From Entamoeba histolytica HM-1:IMSS (taxonomy: Eukaryota; Evosea; Mastigamoebida; Endamoebidae), in contig NW_001914860.1 of NCBI RefSeq assembly GCF_000208925.1, forward strand, positions 481,581 to 522,361: DNA of 40,781 bases, in the 5' to 3' direction. The notes beneath the pieces are model-generated. The model ran no database searches. It saw only the letters and a list, made by a program, of their open reading frames with translations, and was not told the DNA's origin. Shown here piece by piece: positions 8,317 to 17,222 of this stretch; positions within the stretch are counted from its first letter, which is position 1, and each line of letters begins with the position of its first letter. The translations under genes were made by a program, and so were the position numbers.

Positions 8317-8997
8317 TTACTCTTCTTTCTTCTCATCGTGTTGTGTTTTTTTGTTGGAATAAATTAAAATGGTAAGTGGTTGTTCTACAAGATATGAGAA
8401 AATGCAATAAACGACGATTGACCAAATTGAGAGGATCAATCCAGTTGATGAATAATAATACAAAGCAGAACTAATAAACAAAAGAGCACCACCAAAATAC
8501 ATTGGGTGTGGAACAAATCCAAATGGGAATGAAGTTATCATTCTAATTATTAATATCTTTTTGGATGTAATTGATATTTAAATCTAAAATTCAACAACAA
8601 CAAACTCATCAAAAAGAAATCCAAAACAATCACCTTCATATGTTCCTTTAAATCCAAGTCTATAGAATGAACTGATAGAAAGAACCCAACCAAAAATTTG
8701 AATAGGAATAGCAACAATATTAACTAAAGTTGGAATAGAACTAAGGAATGAATCAATAGCTGGAATCATTGGAACAGCACTTGTACATGCAATATAGAAA
8801 AATATATTTCTGATGATTTGCATACTAATAATAATACACATAACAAATCTAAATCCGTTTTCTTTATTTCCATGGAACAATTGTGAAATCTTATGTGTAA
8901 AATATTCTATATGAGCAAGTGTATTCCATACAGCAGGTGAGGCAAAAATAAATAATGCAGAGAGAGTAGCATATTGATCCATAACAAATTCAAACAT
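8317..8997 (-). CDS. Phospholipid methyltransferase (PEMT/OPI3-like), one intron
   Basis: Exons 8,997-8,606 and 8,542-8,317 join in phase 2 to give 205 residues. The 63-nt intron (8,605-8,543) begins GTTTGT and ends ATTAG. The splice fuses L-G-F-K-G-T-Y-E-G-D-C-F-G-F-L-F-D-E to M-I-T-S-F-P-F-G-F-V-P-H-P-M-Y-F-G-G, the same order as in PE N-methyltransferases (L-G-x-x-G-T-x-x-G-D-x-F-G-I-L ... F-P-F ... N-P-M-Y-x-G). The H-P-M-Y-F-G-G and V-E-Q-P motifs correspond to the S-adenosylmethionine-binding residues. About four hydrophobic spans fit an ER membrane enzyme that methylates phosphatidylethanolamine or its mono/dimethyl forms toward phosphatidylcholine. The tail ends D-E-K-K-E-E, where K at -4 and K at -3 give a weak K-K-x-x-type retrieval signal. 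Confidence 0.88.
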
Positions 8998-9029
8998 AGT
9001 ACTCTTACTGATAAAATAAACAGTTTCTC

Positions 9030-9046
9030 GAGTTTATAAAGTTCGA
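9030..9046 (-). promoter_or_regulatory. Candidate core promoter of the phospholipid methyltransferase gene
   Basis: On the minus strand, GAACTTTATAAA followed by CTCGAG lies about 35-50 bases before the ATG at 8,997. It combines a GAAC core with a TATA-like run, in the position expected for an Entamoeba core promoter. Confidence 0.4.
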
Positions 9047-11062
9047 CAGGACATTTTTTCGTAAAAAAAGTTGAAACATAATTCTAAAGACTTCTAAAGA
9101 ATTCTTAACAGTCAAAAACTTTCTTTTTGACCTTTTTGTTGCTTTTAAAAACTTAATTTCATCGTAGTTTTATCCCTTCCGAAAACCAAATAAAAGAATA
9201 AAAAAGAATATTAAAAGTCACTTATTGTTTGTATGGCATGCTGAAGAAGTTCTGTTATTATATATTATTACATCATTATTTGCTTCATTTATGACTCAAA
9301 ATTAATCATAGATTAAAACCTTTTTGAAAAAATAATTTCATTTGTTGATAAAAAGGCTTTAGTTATATCCAATTACAAATAGTAAAGAAATTCTTCAAAT
9401 GATGTAAACACAATGTTTTATGGTAGTTTGATGAATTAATGATATAAATAATAGAGGAGTATAGCTTAAATAATAACTTACAAATAATTCAGATTTTTAT
9501 ATATATTTATTAAATGTTTATGTTCCAAAAAATAATTGGTTGAATTAAGAATTATGTTGTTTATATCTTAATAGATAAAGAAAATTATATTGAAATATAT
9601 TGTTGGTCCAATACCTTTTTAGTATCTTAATCAAAACCAATTAAAAAGGGAATTTGTTTTAGAGGGATTTTCCAATAGAGGGTATTTAAGAACTTTGACA
9701 CTCATAAAGAATAAAGAAAAAAATTAATTCAAAATTCAACTTCTAATTACATTATCTTTTTAAATAATACTAATTGAAGTTTTTATGGTTTAATCTACTT
9801 AATTTTTAGTTAAAATGTATAATTTTAGATTTTGTCAATTTCATGTAATTTTGAATGTTTTTGATAATTATTCTGTTAGTTATCACACCTTTTATTTTTT
9901 GCCTTTACTTCACATGAAAGAAACAAAAAAATTTACTTCACTAATTTCCTATTTTTTAAGTAACAATATAAGTTAAAGTTATGCACTACCACTTATTCAT
10001 TATATTTAACCTTTTCTCATCATGTAATAATGATAATTACATCAAAACCTAAACAAATAAAAAATAACCTTTTATTTTATGAACGATCTTTGACACAATA
10101 ATTTAAATTAGTTTTATAACCATGTTAAGTTAATTAGCATTGTTCCATTCATTATTTGTATTTTTTTTTAATGTGAGTTTTTATTGTATAATACATAAAT
10201 TTATTTTTCATTCAAATAAGTTTTAGACACAAGTAATACATTACTATGTTTTTTTTTCATTAAAATAGATAAGTTAATTATGTAGATATTTGAATAAATA
10301 TATAGGGGTAATTGAAAATAACTCACAAAATGAAGAGATTTGTATAATCCTTAGACATTTTCTCAATTTATTTAAAAAAAGACTTTTTTCTTTCTTTATA
10401 TTTCATACAGTAATAAATAATAAGATAAATGGAAGAAATTGATAAATATTATTACTTTTATGTGATTAATATATTATATATATTTTATGAATAATAACAT
10501 GTTTAAGATATAATATACATACTATTATACATAAAATAAATCATTAAATTTGTAGTATTTTTTCTTTATCACAAAATTTCTTTTTCTTAATTAATTAGAG
10601 GAGTTTATTTAAATAGAGTATTATAGCTAAATATTTTCGTTTATTGACCCATTATATTTTTAATCTTTTTAAACTTCATTTTAAATAATCATATTATTAT
10701 AATATTTTAATAAAAATAAATTTATATTTTCTTTTCAAAACATAATTCCATTTCTAAATATTATATATTATTGTGATTATATTAGTTTATCCTTTTATTT
10801 ACATTGTTTGTAGAATTACAAATAATTTTGTTTTATATGATAAATCGTTCTTAATAAGTTGTACAATTTTTTATATCTATCATTCAATTTATTACAAGTA
10901 ATTTTTTCAACTTAGTTTAAAGCAAAAGTTATTAAAGATGATAGTATTGAATTTATCTGTTTGTTTTTTAAATATCTTAAAAAAAAAATGAAAAATATAT
11001 TTTTAAATATTTTATTTTTAATTTCTTAAATAAAATGAAACAAAATATTTTTACTATTTGAT
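9047..11062. other. 2-kb AT-rich intergenic region, no gene seen
   Basis: There is no open frame of note on either strand and no tRNA-like or snoRNA motif set. A minus-strand ATGATGA occurs near 10,018-10,024 but lacks a CTGA at the right distance. The part nearest 9,050-9,230 is somewhat less AT-rich and lies upstream of the methyltransferase, so it may hold its regulatory sequences. The part near 11,000 is the 3' flank of the acyl-CoA synthetase. Confidence 0.5.
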
Positions 11063-13039
11063 TCAAAATTCATTGTTGATCACTTCATTTCTTAATTTAT
11101 TTAAAATATCAGCATATTTCTTTTTGATTTGAGGTCTTCTTAATTTAAAAGATGGGGTTAGTAAATTATTTGCCTCACTAAATGGAGTTAATTCAATATA
11201 AATATTTTTAAGAACTTCATAGCCTGGAACTCCTTTGTTTCTAATATGATTTTCTAACTCTTTCATAACACATTGTCTAACATCTTTTCTTTCGACAAAG
11301 CTTTTAAGTTCTTCGTCAGAATTACCTTGATATTCACATTGCGTTTGAAGGAATTTAATAAATTCAATTTTTTCTGGAACTATTATACCAACAATGAAAG
11401 TGTCTGTACTTTCTCCATAAATAAACACGTTTTGAAGTAAAGGGTAAAGTCCATACAAATTTTCTAATGGCTCAACAGCAATATACTCTCCTTGTGCTAA
11501 TTTAAATAAATTCTTTTTTCTATCAATAATACTAATTGATCCATCATAATTAATTCGTCCTACATCACCAGTACAAAAATATCCGTCATCAGTAAAAGAT
11601 GCCTTAGTCATAGCTTCATCTCCATAATATTCCTTAAATATTTGTTTCGCTTTAATTTGAATTTCTCCAGTTGGTTCTTCATCATGAACATCATAATCCA
11701 TATCAGGAATACTAACAAGTCTCATATGACAGTCAATACAAGGTGACCCAACTGACGTATGGTTATCATCATGAAGACCTGGAGCAGCAGTACAAAATCC
11801 TCCAAATGACTCAGTTAAACCATACCCTTGGAAAATCTTTGCACCAGTACAGACTCTTAACCATTGGAAGAGGTCTTGTGTTAAAGGAGCAGATCCATTT
11901 AAAATAACATCTAATTGACCACCTAACATTTCTTTGATTTTATTGAAAATAATAGCATCCCAATTTATTAATGTTGTAGTATTATCATGTACAGCACGGC
12001 TCTTATAATAATAAGCAATTTTATAGACAGTATTTGCAATACAAGAAGCACTAACAGTTTCAATAAATTTGTCATAAATTTTTTGAAGTACCCGAGGAAC
12101 AGTAATAAGAAAAGTTGGATGAAGATGTTGGAAATCATCCACAAGAGTTGGAATTCCACCAGAATTAAATCCAACAGCACCATATCCATATACAAATGAT
12201 AATACAATTTGTTGGTCATAAACATGAGCTGATGGTAAATATGAATAATTAATTTTACCTTTTAAAACAACGTCTTTATCAAAATATCCACAAGAACAAA
12301 AAGACCATACAGCGTTATTAATAGTTCTATGGGTATGAACAACACCTTTAGGATTTCCTGATGTTCCTGAAGTAAAAATAACAGAATAAGTATCATCAAT
12401 AGAAGGAAGATCAATAGCAACTGGATGATTTTGTCCAAAATTAAGAATTGCTTCATATGTAAGAATATTAAGATCTGATGGAACCTCTTCAAGTTCTTTT
12501 TCAGTTAATTTATCGAATGCAACAAGTTTTAAACTAGGATTCTTTTCAGCAAGTTCAATACCTTTACTTATTGGAGAACAAAATAGATACTTTAATTCTA
12601 ATTTTTTGACAATATAATCTAACGCATCAATACCAAATGTTCCATACATTGGGATTATGATAATTCCTTGTCTTTGCATAGCAAATTGAAGAATATACCA
12701 TTCATATCTATTTCTTGTCATAATACCACAAGCATCTCCTTTCTTTAAATGTAATAAATTAACTAATCCTCCAGCAACAGAATCAACAAGTTGAAGAGTC
12801 TGTGGTCCATTTATCCATTCATAATCACCAAATCTTCCATTAGTCTTATGCCTATATCCAAAGACAGGTTCTTCTGGAAACCTATCAACACGAGCTTTAA
12901 GCATTTCATAAGGTGTTTTTTTATTAACCTCTTCTTGGGTAATATAACAGTCTGTATTCCATAATTTAGTTTTATTCTCAAAGTAAAGTTTGTCACCTTC
13001 AACATGGATATGATCCATCGAATAAGTAGGTTGAGCCAT
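11063..13039 (-). CDS. Long-chain acyl-CoA synthetase (AMP-forming)
   Basis: The 658-residue protein has the full ANL-superfamily layout of long-chain fatty acyl-CoA ligases, which activate fatty acids with ATP and then form the CoA thioester. The AMP-binding P-loop I-F-T-S-G-T-S-G-N-P-K-G is at 221-232, the adenine motif Y-G-L-T-E-S at 406-411, T-G-D-V-G at 490-494 and the hinge/linker D-R-K-K-N-L-F-K at 506-513 followed by Q-G-E-Y-I. The L-F-K-L-A-Q-G-E-Y-I form is specific to the long-chain (ACSL) subgroup. The size matches animal and plant ACSLs but no N-terminal transmembrane helix is visible, so it may be peripheral on ER or lipid droplets. The start at 13,039 is followed directly by M-A-Q-P-T-Y. 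A TTTAAAG element lies about 75 bases upstream on the minus strand. Confidence 0.95.
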   Translation of the reverse strand: MAQPTYSMDHIHVEGDKLYFENKTKLWNTDCYITQEEVNKKTPYEMLKARVDRFPEEPVFGYRHKTNGRFGDYEWINGPQTLQLVDSVAGGLVNLLHLKKGDACGIMTRNRYEWYILQFAMQRQGIIIIPMYGTFGIDALDYIVKKLELKYLFCSPISKGIELAEKNPSLKLVAFDKLTEKELEEVPSDLNILTYEAILNFGQNHPVAIDLPSIDDTYSVIFTSGTSGNPKGVVHTHRTINNAVWSFCSCGYFDKDVVLKGKINYSYLPSAHVYDQQIVLSFVYGYGAVGFNSGGIPTLVDDFQHLHPTFLITVPRVLQKIYDKFIETVSASCIANTVYKIAYYYKSRAVHDNTTTLINWDAIIFNKIKEMLGGQLDVILNGSAPLTQDLFQWLRVCTGAKIFQGYGLTESFGGFCTAAPGLHDDNHTSVGSPCIDCHMRLVSIPDMDYDVHDEEPTGEIQIKAKQIFKEYYGDEAMTKASFTDDGYFCTGDVGRINYDGSISIIDRKKNLFKLAQGEYIAVEPLENLYGLYPLLQNVFIYGESTDTFIVGIIVPEKIEFIKFLQTQCEYQGNSDEELKSFVERKDVRQCVMKELENHIRNKGVPGYEVLKNIYIELTPFSEANNLLTPSFKLRRPQIKKKYADILNKLRNEVINNEF

Positions 13040-13264
13040 ATCAAAATTAAATGAATATTAAGTTAAAACGTAGAACTTATTATTATATTAATTACAAGCA
13101 ATATCTTCCTCTTTTACTTTAAATTCACTTTTTATCAGAGAAAAAAAGAATCGATTATATTGTTCATACTTTAATTGGTATTTTTCGATTTGTTTTCTCC
13201 ACATAATCCTTACGTAATTGTATGATATTTTTATAACAACAAATCATTGAAATGATTAAAGTAT

Positions 13265-14335
13265 TCAATTATCAAATAATGCATTTGAATAACTATCAAT
13301 TGATAATCCATGTGGACATCCCATTCCTTTAAAATTCCAAAAAGTAAATACATCTTTAAGAGCAAATAAGAAATTTCCCCAATACCCTCGTTCTGGTTCT
13401 CCTTCTTTCTTTTTATCAAGATATAAAGCAACTTCTTTAATTTGTACTACTGCAACACTCTTTAATGGGAATACTACTGGTGAGACACAGTCCAAATAGA
13501 TCATTTCAATTAAAAACACAATACCAGCAACACGTGACTCATAATCTACTGGTTTAAGATCTAATCCAGTAAAGAGATTAAGGAAATGTTGAATTCCAGG
13601 ATTCTTTGAAATTATTAATCCAATAATAAATTCTTGTATTAAATTAAGGAACATAGCAACTTTAATCCATAAAAATATTTGAACTGGTCTTACTGCAACT
13701 ACTGCTTTTGAAATACATCTAAAGAAGAATAACAATACCCACAAAGCAACAAACATACTAAATAACCCATATAATCTCAAAAACACTTTTGGTCCTTCCC
13801 TTAATAAATTAAATTGAACTAAAACAGCTTTAAGAATGGAAAGAATGGGTTTTTGAATAGCAAATTGATAAACACATATCTTTGTTATTAATAACATTTT
13901 TTTAACACCAGGAACAGGAACATTACAACAACATAAACGGTTAACTCTTGGAATTAAATGAGAAACACATCTAGTTAAGCAAGGAGCTTCTCCACAACTT
14001 GACAATAATAAGAAATAAAATGTTAAAACAACATAAACTTCATAGAAATCTCTTGCTAATTGTAAGAAAACAATATACCTATATCTAACAAAAAGTTGGC
14101 AATATGACACAATAGCATTAATAGGAATCATAAAGAGTAATCTAACATAAAATTTTTGAATAAACCCTTGATGATAGTTAAAAAGATGTTGAAAGATTAA
14201 AAAATTAGATGGAATAAATACCATTAAGAATACTGGTAATAATAATGATGGAACAAAAGCTCGAAATACTTCTTCATTAGGATTATCTGAATTATTTGAT
14301 TCTGTTCCAAGGAGTAAATTGAATAGATCTTCCAT
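13265..14335 (-). CDS. TMEM184 / organic solute transporter alpha family membrane protein
   Basis: The 356-residue protein has about seven hydrophobic spans and the landmarks of the Solute_trans_a (OST-alpha/TMEM184) family: the R-D-F-Y-E-V-Y-V segment following a span near residue 85, a cysteine-rich intracellular loop (C-G-E-A-P-C ... R-L-C-C-C), and the paired block Q-K-P-I-L-S-I-L-K-A followed later by F-L-W-I-K-V-A-M-F-L-N-L-I-Q-E-F. Members include bile-acid and steroid transporters in animals and poorly understood seven-helix membrane proteins elsewhere. Substrate and location cannot be read from the sequence. The cysteine cluster could be palmitoylated, as in other family members. The ATG at 14,335 (M-E-D-L-F) starts a short acidic N-terminus ahead of the first helix. 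Confidence 0.85.
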   Translation of the reverse strand: MEDLFNLLLGTESNNSDNPNEEVFRAFVPSLLLPVFLMVFIPSNFLIFQHLFNYHQGFIQKFYVRLLFMIPINAIVSYCQLFVRYRYIVFLQLARDFYEVYVVLTFYFLLLSSCGEAPCLTRCVSHLIPRVNRLCCCNVPVPGVKKMLLITKICVYQFAIQKPILSILKAVLVQFNLLREGPKVFLRLYGLFSMFVALWVLLFFFRCISKAVVAVRPVQIFLWIKVAMFLNLIQEFIIGLIISKNPGIQHFLNLFTGLDLKPVDYESRVAGIVFLIEMIYLDCVSPVVFPLKSVAVVQIKEVALYLDKKKEGEPERGYWGNFLFALKDVFTFWNFKGMGCPHGLSIDSYSNALFDN

Positions 14336-14487
14336 GAGATGGATTTATAAGATGATTCAATTCTTTTCTGAAAAAGTCTTTCATATTGAATTTTCAAAAA
14401 AAGGTTTTTGTTTTCAAAGAAATTTAATTTAATTAATTGTTTACATTTAATTTGATAACCAAAACTGGAAGTTTTGAAAACTATGAT

Positions 14488-15134
14488 TTAATCATTTTTT
14501 GTTACTTCATATTTGTTAGGAAGATATAAAATAATCAGAGAAATTCCCCCAATAATTGTTAATGAAATTAAAAAGAAAAACATCACAGCAACAACATGAG
14601 ACTCATTTCTTGATATACATACTATTGGAGATGTCATTTTGCTTTAATTATAAGTATTTAGTATATAAAAAAAATTATTAACTTAATAACAAACATTGAG
14701 AGAGTAGAATTGTCTATTGTAAATGATTCAACTTTTGTTTCACCTTCTTTTGAACAATGAACTTCTATTATTGTAAATTGACTCCATTTAAAAGGTTGGT
14801 TGTATTTAAACGTCACTTGATCTCTTGTTGTTGAAATACTTTGAGTTGAAACCAAAGAATAAGGAATTGGTTCATTCTGTCCTTCTTGTAAAATTACGTT
14901 ATACAAACGAGTATTATTAAAGTTAAAAGGTTCACAAATATTAATCCATAACATTGTATTATTTTTATAAAATTTATAAGTTTCACCACTATTAGTAAGT
15001 TAATTTGAATAAAAAAAATTGAAAGACAGAATATCGAACTTTGGTTTTATCAGAGAAGAAAAGTCATAAATGCCATCAAAACAAGGATAACGTGCCCAGA
15101 TAATTTGTATAGAAAAAAATAGTAATAGAATCAT
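14488..15134 (-). CDS. Small type I membrane protein with MRH/Atg27-like luminal domain, three exons
   Basis: Three exons join to 180 residues: 15,134-15,040, 14,988-14,695 and 14,641-14,488. Intron 1 (51 nt) has donor GTTCGA and acceptor ACTAATAG; intron 2 (53 nt) has donor GTTTGT and acceptor TTAAAG. Exon 1 gives a signal peptide (residues 1-14) and then Y-P-C-F-D-G-I-Y-D-F-S-S-L. Exon 2 supplies the rest of the luminal domain with W-I-N-I-C-E-P and V-H-C. Exon 3 supplies I-V-C, a transmembrane helix at about 147-170 and a 10-residue tail. Four luminal cysteines (18, 50, 110, 138) could make two disulfides. The C-x-x-G-x-Y-D-[LF]-S-x-L ... Y-x-I-N-x-C order resembles mannose-6-phosphate-receptor-homology domains and Atg27. 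Intron 2 and the frame joins are well supported; the donor of intron 1 is non-standard (a second choice is GTCTTT at 15,028), and the MRH assignment is moderate. Confidence 0.68.
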
Positions 15135-15204
15135 TGTCTTTATTTCTAAGTAAATTAATGAATATAAGATTTTAGATTATTTCTAATCAAAATGAAAATC
15201 AAAA

Positions 15205-15275
15205 AAAATATCAGACACGTCGAATCTACATATAATCTTTCAGTCCGCCCGACGTATAAGTCATCATCTACTATG
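15205..15275 (-). ncRNA. SNORD43-like: C/D box snoRNA, U43/snR70-like (18S rRNA 2'-O-methylation guide)
   Basis: On the minus strand the order is box C ATGATGA (15,267-15,261), guide, box D' CTGA (15,243-15,240), a degenerate C' ATGTAGA (15,231-15,225) and box D CTGA (15,214-15,211). The sequence just before D' is CGTCGGGCGGA. By the rule that the fifth base before D' marks the target, this guide selects the middle C of CCGCCC, the universally conserved 18S segment near the decoding site. Human SNORD43 and yeast snR70 methylate that same C, and the stretch from box C through D' (GATGATGA, CTTAT, GGGCGGA) closely parallels SNORD43 as I recall it. One guide base differs from a perfect match to the usual 18S sequence. 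No strong terminal stem is visible. It lies about 75 bases upstream of the MRH-like gene on the same strand, in a spacer between divergent genes. Confidence 0.78.
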
Positions 15276-15401
15276 GAATTTGAAATTTATATAAGTAAAA
15301 ATTTATTGGTTATGAAATAAAATTATGGAAAAAATAATCAGGGTATACAAAACTTAAAAAAGAAATAACTTAAAAGTTAGTAACAAAAAGTATCATTATT
15401 A

Positions 15402-16085
15402 ATGAAGATTAAATGTTTAATGATAGATCATGATGATACAGCTGTTAATTCTACAGAACTTATTAACTATCCTTGTTATGTTGAATTTATGAAAAAGTAT
15501 TATTCAGATAAACCAATTCTTACAATAGAAATGTGGTATGAAGTGTTATGGAATATTGGGTTGGTAGAATATTATAAAACTGAAGTTGGACTAACTGATG
15601 AGATGCTTCAATTTGAACATAGTTATTGGAAAAAGTATATTTCTGAAAAACCTCGACCACCATTTTTTGATGGTTTTATTGATTTACTTAAACGTTTTAA
15701 AGAACAAGGAGGAATTGTTGCTGTTGTTTCTTTTTCTTCTAAAGAAGTTATTCTTAAACATTATAATGAGGCTACTAATGGAGAATTTATTCCTGACGAA
15801 ATTTTTGGTTATCAACATGGACATCCTGAATTTTCTAAACCTAATACTTATCCAATTGAACAACTTATTAAGAAGTATGGTTTTAAACCAGAAGAAATGG
15901 TAATGGTTGATGACATGAAAGAAGGATTAATAATGGCAAGTCGAGTCAAAGGTGTTAAATCAATTGGAGTTCAATATAGTGAAGGTCATGGAAAAACAAT
16001 TGATCAAATGAAAGAGTATTGTGATTTTATTGCATACAAAGTAAGTGATATTGCTGAATTTATTGGACTTACAAGTGAAGAATAA
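15402..16085 (+). CDS. HAD-superfamily hydrolase (phosphatase-like)
   Basis: The 227-residue protein has the four HAD motifs. Motif I is D9-H-D11-D-T at the extreme N-terminus (D9 nucleophile, D11 acid/base). Motif II is V-V-S-F-S-S near 108. The motif III lysine is in S-K-P-N near 146. Motif IV is M-V-D-D-M near 169. An alpha-helical cap of the C1 type sits between motifs I and II, as in phosphoglycolate phosphatases, beta-phosphoglucomutases and nucleotidases of the Gph/PHM8 type. Substrate cannot be assigned. It is expected to be a cytosolic Mg-dependent phosphohydrolase. No intron. The start places motif I eight residues in, as usual for this family. Confidence 0.88.
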   Translation: MKIKCLMIDHDDTAVNSTELINYPCYVEFMKKYYSDKPILTIEMWYEVLWNIGLVEYYKTEVGLTDEMLQFEHSYWKKYISEKPRPPFFDGFIDLLKRFKEQGGIVAVVSFSSKEVILKHYNEATNGEFIPDEIFGYQHGHPEFSKPNTYPIEQLIKKYGFKPEEMVMVDDMKEGLIMASRVKGVKSIGVQYSEGHGKTIDQMKEYCDFIAYKVSDIAEFIGLTSEE

Positions 16086-16300
16086 TTTATTTATCTTTTC
16101 ATTTACCAAATATTTTGATTTTATTCATAACATTATATATTTTTGTTATTAATAACATCATTATAATATAATTATTTTTAAATAACACTTAATGACAACA
16201 AAAAAGATGCATAAAATGGAAATTGAAAAAGTTCAAATAATTGATATTTAAGTGAATAATCAAAAACTAATAAACTTTAACTTTAAAATTGAATTATACT

Positions 16301-17134
16301 ATGGAGTTCAAAGATCCTTATAAACTTGTTGAACAAATTTTTACACCTTTATCTCATTGTATTCCAGAAAGTTTTAAAGCAGAGAAAAAGAGTGCTGGAT
16401 ATGGATTTTTTTATGGGATATTCCAAACTACTATTGAATCAGCTTTCTTTGGTCAAGTTATTAATTATTCATTTTTAACTCATGAAGCACATAAAAAATA
16501 TAATTGGAACCCAACTATTGTTTATAAAACATTTCCAAAAAATTTAAATAATTTAATTCCATACTATTCCACTACTCGTGCTCTTCAATGTGGTTATCCA
16601 AAAACACAAAAAAGAAATTGGATAATTAGAACATTAACACCTATTATTGTTCTGCCATATGAACATATTTTATCATTTTTTACTCATAAATTAATTCCAA
16701 GTATTCCAAGGCCAATTTGTTCAGTGTATCAAAACATTATTCCATTTACTATGATGGAATTAATATTAGAAACTTCTTCATCAATTAAGCCAACTATTCA
16801 AAAAGCATTAAATTGTATTGTTTCAAATGGATGGGCACAATTAGGAACTGCTGCTATTGGAAATGCATTTGGTTATTTAATGAACCACCCAGCATTTATT
16901 ATTAATACTTTTATGAAACAACATCCTGAAATGGGATTTATTCAATCAGTTAGATATATTTCTGCTACTAAAGGAATTAAAGGGTTTTATGCTGGTTCAA
17001 TTCATAGATGTACTAGAGCAGCCCATTCAGCAGCTGTTACAAGTCTTGCTGGTGTTGCATTTGATACTTTATTCTTGAAAAAGAATAAACAAAAACCAGT
17101 TTCTAAAAAGATGAAACATTTCTGGCTTTTTTAA
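16301..17134 (+). CDS. Divergent mitochondrial-carrier-like membrane protein
   Basis: The 277-residue protein (ATG at 16,301; the frame extends upstream without another ATG) has the length of a mitochondrial carrier. The last third is the clearest carrier-like module: N-H-P-A-F-I-I-N-T-F-M-K-Q stands where the P-x-[DE]-x-x-[KR]-x-[RK]-x-Q signature is expected. It is followed by a helix and then K-G-I-K-G-F-Y-A-G-S-I-H-R-C-T-R, the equivalent of the G-x-x-G-L-Y-x-G-x-x-x-x-x-x-R motif. The charged signature residues (D/E, K/R) are lost. The first two thirds are still less regular, with a possible first module around Y-G-F-F-Y-G-I-F. Entamoeba has only reduced mitosomes with few carriers, so a degenerate carrier or a carrier-derived outer-membrane protein is plausible. 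An MTCH/SLC25A46-like type that has lost transport signatures is an alternative. Assignment is tentative. Confidence 0.55.
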   Translation: MEFKDPYKLVEQIFTPLSHCIPESFKAEKKSAGYGFFYGIFQTTIESAFFGQVINYSFLTHEAHKKYNWNPTIVYKTFPKNLNNLIPYYSTTRALQCGYPKTQKRNWIIRTLTPIIVLPYEHILSFFTHKLIPSIPRPICSVYQNIIPFTMMELILETSSSIKPTIQKALNCIVSNGWAQLGTAAIGNAFGYLMNHPAFIINTFMKQHPEMGFIQSVRYISATKGIKGFYAGSIHRCTRAAHSAAVTSLAGVAFDTLFLKKNKQKPVSKKMKHFWLF

Positions 17135-17222
17135 TAATAGAAAGAAATTCTTTGAGAAGTTCAATTATTAAATCAAAAAGTGAAAAGAATAAATTGAATT
17201 ACTTTTTTTCTTCATCAATAGT

